Source: Sunxiuqinia sp965230765
GTDB taxonomy: Bacteria; Bacteroidota; Bacteroidia; Bacteroidales; Prolixibacteraceae
Direction of reading: 5' to 3'
Assembly: GCA_965230765.1 (NCBI GenBank)
Contig: CBDDLR010000001.1
Location: forward strand, 868,001-932,000
DNA length: 64,000 bases
Shown: positions 61,126 through 64,000 of the stretch, one piece after another
How the letters are laid out: every line of letters starts with the position of its first letter
Numbering within the stretch: the first letter of the stretch is position 1
Made by a program: the position numbers and the translations under genes
The notes under the pieces: generated by a model
The model's input: only the letters and a program-made list of their open reading frames with translations
What the model was told of the DNA's origin: nothing
Databases searched by the model: none

Positions 61126-63027
61126 ATGGCTGATCCCAACAAGAATATACTGCATTCCATAAACGACCCTTCTGATTTAAGAGAATTAGATATCGATGCA
61201 CTTCCAACTGTATGCGAAGAGCTTCGACACTTCATCATTGATCAAGTATCAAGTAACCCTGGCCACCTGGGAGCAAGTCTTGGAGTGGTTGAACTAACAG
61301 TGGCCTTACACTATGCATACGAAACCCCAAACGATTTATTGATATGGGACGTTGGTCACCAGGCTTATGGGCACAAAATTCTCACAGGCAGAAGAGACCA
61401 GTTTCATACCAACCGGAAATACAAAGGCATTAGCGGGTTCCCAAAACCTTCTGAAAGCGAATATGATGCATTTGTTGCCGGACATTCCAGCACTTCAATT
61501 TCAGCTGCTTTAGGAATGGCAGTAGCAAGCAAACAGCAAAAGGAAAATCGAAAGGTTGTTGCTGTTATTGGTGATGGAGCTATGACCGGGGGCATGGCTT
61601 TTGAGGCATTAAACAATGCAGCGGTAAATAATTCCGATGTGCTGATCATCCTGAATGATAACAACATGGCCATTGACCCCAATGTAGGTGGTGTGAGCAA
61701 TTATTTATTGAATATCTCAAAATCAAAATCCTATAACCAGCTAAAAAAAGACGTATGGAATGCGCTTGGAAAAATATATAAGCTGGGAAGAAAAGCCCGG
61801 AAGGTTGTACAAAAAACAGAAGGGGCAATTAAGGCTGCATTGCTAAAAGAATCAAACTTATTTGAAAGCCTGGGCATTCGCTATTTCGGCCCTGTTGATG
61901 GTCATGATGTTGTTTACCTGACCAAAGTACTTGCCGACTTGAAAGATATACCCGGACCTAAATTGCTGCACATCATCACAAAAAAAGGGAAAGGATTTAA
62001 GCAAGCAGAAATAAATCAGACCGTTTATCATGCTCCTGGAAAATTTGATAAAAATACCGGAGAAATCCTGGATTGTGAGTGCGCAATGAATAAACCTCCA
62101 AAATTTCAAAATGTATTCGGGAACACAATAGTTGAGCTGGCCGAAAAGAACGAAAAAATTGTAGGTGTTACCCCTGCTATGCCAACGGGGAGCTCGCTCA
62201 ATATTATGATGGAGAAAATGCCAGGCCGGGCATTTGATGTGGGTATCGCCGAACAACATGCTGTTACTTTTTCTGCTGGAATGGCAAAACAAGGATTGCT
62301 CCCTTTCTGCAATATTTACTCAACGTTTATGCAACGTTCCTACGATCAGGTTATCCACGATGTAGCCATTCAAAATTTAAACATTGTTTTTTGTCTCGAT
62401 CGTGGCGGACTGGTTGGCGAAGATGGTTCTACCCATCATGGTGTATTTGACCTGGCTTATTTGCGAAGCATACCAAACCTTACCGTCTCTGCGCCTATGG
62501 ACGAAATTGAGCTACGAAATTTAATGTACACAGCCCAGCAGGAGAACATGGGTCCATTTTCAATCCGTTACCCAAGAGGCTGCGGTTGCAAAGTTGATTG
62601 GAGAAAAGACTTTGAAGCCATTGAAGTAGGAACAGGTAGGATGCTAACTGAAGGAAACGATTTGGTCATTCTCACCATCGGGACTTCAGGCATTCAAACT
62701 TGTCGTGCAGTAAAAGCACTCAATAAAGAAGGTTATCGTGTTGCCCATTACGATATGCGTTTTGTAAAACCACTTGACGAAAACATGCTTCATTCGATTT
62801 TCAAAAACTTCAAAAAAATAATGACTGTTGAAGACGGTGTGATCCAGGGTGGATTTGGCTCAGCAATCCTAGAGTTCATGGCAACTAACAATTATCAGGC
62901 GCAAGTTGTTAGGCTCGGAGTACCCGATCAATTTATCGAGCATGGTACAATTGACGAACTACAACGTGATTGCGGATACGATCAAAAAGGAATTTATCAG
63001 TCTGCTATTGATTTACTTAAGGCTTAA
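61126..63027 (+). CDS. dxs: 1-deoxy-D-xylulose-5-phosphate synthase
   Basis: A 633-residue thiamine-diphosphate enzyme joining pyruvate and glyceraldehyde 3-phosphate, the first step of the MEP isoprenoid pathway (undecaprenyl carrier, quinones). ThDP-binding GDGAMTGGMAFEALNNA lies at about 149-165, the pyrimidine-domain DRGGLVGEDGSTHHG at about 425-439, and the C-terminal transketolase domain follows. Length normal. TATCTTTG at 61099-61106 lies 19 bases upstream of the start codon. Confidence 0.96.
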   Translation: MADPNKNILHSINDPSDLRELDIDALPTVCEELRHFIIDQVSSNPGHLGASLGVVELTVALHYAYETPNDLLIWDVGHQAYGHKILTGRRDQFHTNRKYKGISGFPKPSESEYDAFVAGHSSTSISAALGMAVASKQQKENRKVVAVIGDGAMTGGMAFEALNNAAVNNSDVLIILNDNNMAIDPNVGGVSNYLLNISKSKSYNQLKKDVWNALGKIYKLGRKARKVVQKTEGAIKAALLKESNLFESLGIRYFGPVDGHDVVYLTKVLADLKDIPGPKLLHIITKKGKGFKQAEINQTVYHAPGKFDKNTGEILDCECAMNKPPKFQNVFGNTIVELAEKNEKIVGVTPAMPTGSSLNIMMEKMPGRAFDVGIAEQHAVTFSAGMAKQGLLPFCNIYSTFMQRSYDQVIHDVAIQNLNIVFCLDRGGLVGEDGSTHHGVFDLAYLRSIPNLTVSAPMDEIELRNLMYTAQQENMGPFSIRYPRGCGCKVDWRKDFEAIEVGTGRMLTEGNDLVILTIGTSGIQTCRAVKALNKEGYRVAHYDMRFVKPLDENMLHSIFKNFKKIMTVEDGVIQGGFGSAILEFMATNNYQAQVVRLGVPDQFIEHGTIDELQRDCGYDQKGIYQSAIDLLKA

Positions 63028-63092
63028 TTGTATTTTGGCAATACTTTTTCAGTAAAGAATACGTTTTGCTTGCGAGACTAAATTATTAGCCA

Positions 63093-64000
63093 TTGGAACT
63101 CTACTTTAAAAAACGTCGTTGGAAAATCCTGTTACTGCTTGGAGCCGTTATCATCGGCGCAGCCAGCCTGGGATATACAAATTGGCTGGTCAAACGCATG
63201 GCAGCAGAGGAGCACAAGAATGTTAAAATATGGAAGGAAGCCATGAACTTAATTCTTAACTCTGATGAAGACTTATTCCTTCCGTCCATAATTATTGATA
63301 ATAACAATAATATTCCCATCATAGTCACTGATAGCCTCGATAATATTTTAATTGACAAAAATATTGGAAATAGGGAAAACGAAATGATCCAGATTACTGA
63401 ATACGACAGCCTTAATAACACAATAGTAACCACACTAAATATTCCTGTTAGTGATAATAACAGAATCCGGGTTCTTGAAAAAGAACTTGAGAAAATGAAA
63501 GATTATGCTCCTGCCATTTTATTAAATTCTGAATTCCCTGGTACTGAAACCCAGCTGCTCTATTACAGGGAATCATGGCTATTACGAAATCTCCGTCTTT
63601 TCCCAATTGTTCAGCTTGCTGTAATTGTACTCTTTATCCTGGTTTCATACTTTGCCTTTAGTTCATCTCGAAAAGCTGAACAGAACCAGGTATGGGTGGG
63701 TATGTCAAAAGAAACAGCCCACCAGCTTGGAACCCCAATTTCATCGCTACTGGCCTGGATTGAACTGCTAAAAATGCAGGATGTAAAAGAAGAAATCATT
63801 TCTGAATTTGAAAAAGATATTCAACGATTGGAGAAAATCACTGAACGCTTTTCTAAAATTGGGTCTGCACCAGAGTTGCTTCGTGATGATTTACGTGATG
63901 TAATTATATCTACCATCAATTATCTCGAAAGCCGCTCTTCAAAAAAAGTACAATTTTCCCTGGATTTTGATCAGGATCAATATTTCTTTGTCCCCCACAA
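63093..64000 (+). CDS. Sensor histidine kinase, N-terminal part (runs off window)
   Basis: About 302 residues are visible and the gene continues past base 64000. Two transmembrane helices (about 12-29 and 170-190) enclose a periplasmic sensor region of about 140 residues with an Asn/Asp-rich stretch and a short coiled coil (about 126-137). The dimerisation/phosphoacceptor domain follows, with His210 in GMSKETAHQLGTPISSLLAW. The ATPase domain is mostly outside. The start is TTG at 63093: an in-frame TAG lies two codons upstream and no ATG precedes the first helix. Sensor domain unrecognised. It lies 65 bases after dxs. Confidence 0.87.
   Translation, partial: MELYFKKRRWKILLLLGAVIIGAASLGYTNWLVKRMAAEEHKNVKIWKEAMNLILNSDEDLFLPSIIIDNNNNIPIIVTDSLDNILIDKNIGNRENEMIQITEYDSLNNTIVTTLNIPVSDNNRIRVLEKELEKMKDYAPAILLNSEFPGTETQLLYYRESWLLRNLRLFPIVQLAVIVLFILVSYFAFSSSRKAEQNQVWVGMSKETAHQLGTPISSLLAWIELLKMQDVKEEIISEFEKDIQRLEKITERFSKIGSAPELLRDDLRDVIISTINYLESRSSKKVQFSLDFDQDQYFFVPH

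Noticed and set aside
1..64000. tRNA, rRNA or CRISPR loci
   Set aside because: No cloverleaf with a T-loop GGTTCGAAT-type core, no rRNA stretches and no spaced direct repeats were found by eye; a covariance search would be decisive.

Overview
The window reads as chromosome of a free-living Bacteroidota bacterium, probably from the Bacteroidales/Marinilabiliales side of the phylum (this placement is inference). Signs for this are TAnnTTTG-type -7 promoter elements, gliding/type IX secretion lipoproteins (SprE/PorW-like and GldH), a T9SS type A sorting domain, an S16 protein with an acidic tail, DUF3098 and DUF4834 proteins, a YfhO-FtsX-UppP-TruB-QueA gene order and a eukaryotic-type glycyl-tRNA synthetase. 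About 62 protein genes are supported. No rRNA, tRNA or CRISPR was recognised.

Bases 1-5931 (minus strand): the 5' end of a SprE-like lipoprotein gene, then a tight run ricT-gldH-trmB-atl-mrp, with holB upstream. Bases 5932-9944 (plus): a 98-bp heptanucleotide tandem array ahead of pgk, then rpsP, rimM and a GIN-domain protein. Bases 9995-14532 (minus): tsaC, a glycosyltransferase, a lysA-like gene, a GNAT gene and a dapF-like gene whose two expected catalytic cysteines are both serine. Bases 14710-17753 (plus): an AT-rich polytopic membrane protein and dapL. Bases 17993-20756: a three-gene unit of secreted thioredoxin, predicted outer-membrane barrel and T9SS-sorted thioredoxin. Bases 20994-31664: a regulatory-domain protein, rluB, an ECF sigma gene with a membrane partner, an AT-rich secreted/membrane pair, era-der, a Fic protein and a SulP transporter. 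Bases 31720-40250: an AIM24-like gene, arfB, a YiiX-like lipoprotein gene and the yfhO-ftsX-DUF3098-uppP-truB-queA cluster.

Bases 40330-52508 form a surface-glycan locus. It holds a flippase, a minus-strand operon for a nonulosonic (sialic-acid-like) sugar (GT2, GNGPS-motif protein, NeuB, NeuA fused to a HAD phosphatase, methyltransferase fused to pyruvyl transferase), and a plus-strand WbpE-WbpD-WbpA...WbpB set for a diacetamido-uronic acid nucleotide sugar. A REP-associated HUH transposase gene with its own palindromes and 19-bp direct repeats lies inside the wbp set. A large cadherin-repeat/LamG lipoprotein gene follows (52510-55638). Bases 55834-64000 return to housekeeping: ppk2, glyS, DUF4834, pyrH, frr, a PHP phosphatase, dxs and a truncated histidine kinase.

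The points most worth a second look are the Ser/Ser DapF homologue, the surface thioredoxin triad, the transposase with flanking repeats inside the wbp genes, the sialic-acid-like operon with its GNGPS protein, and the heptamer array upstream of pgk.
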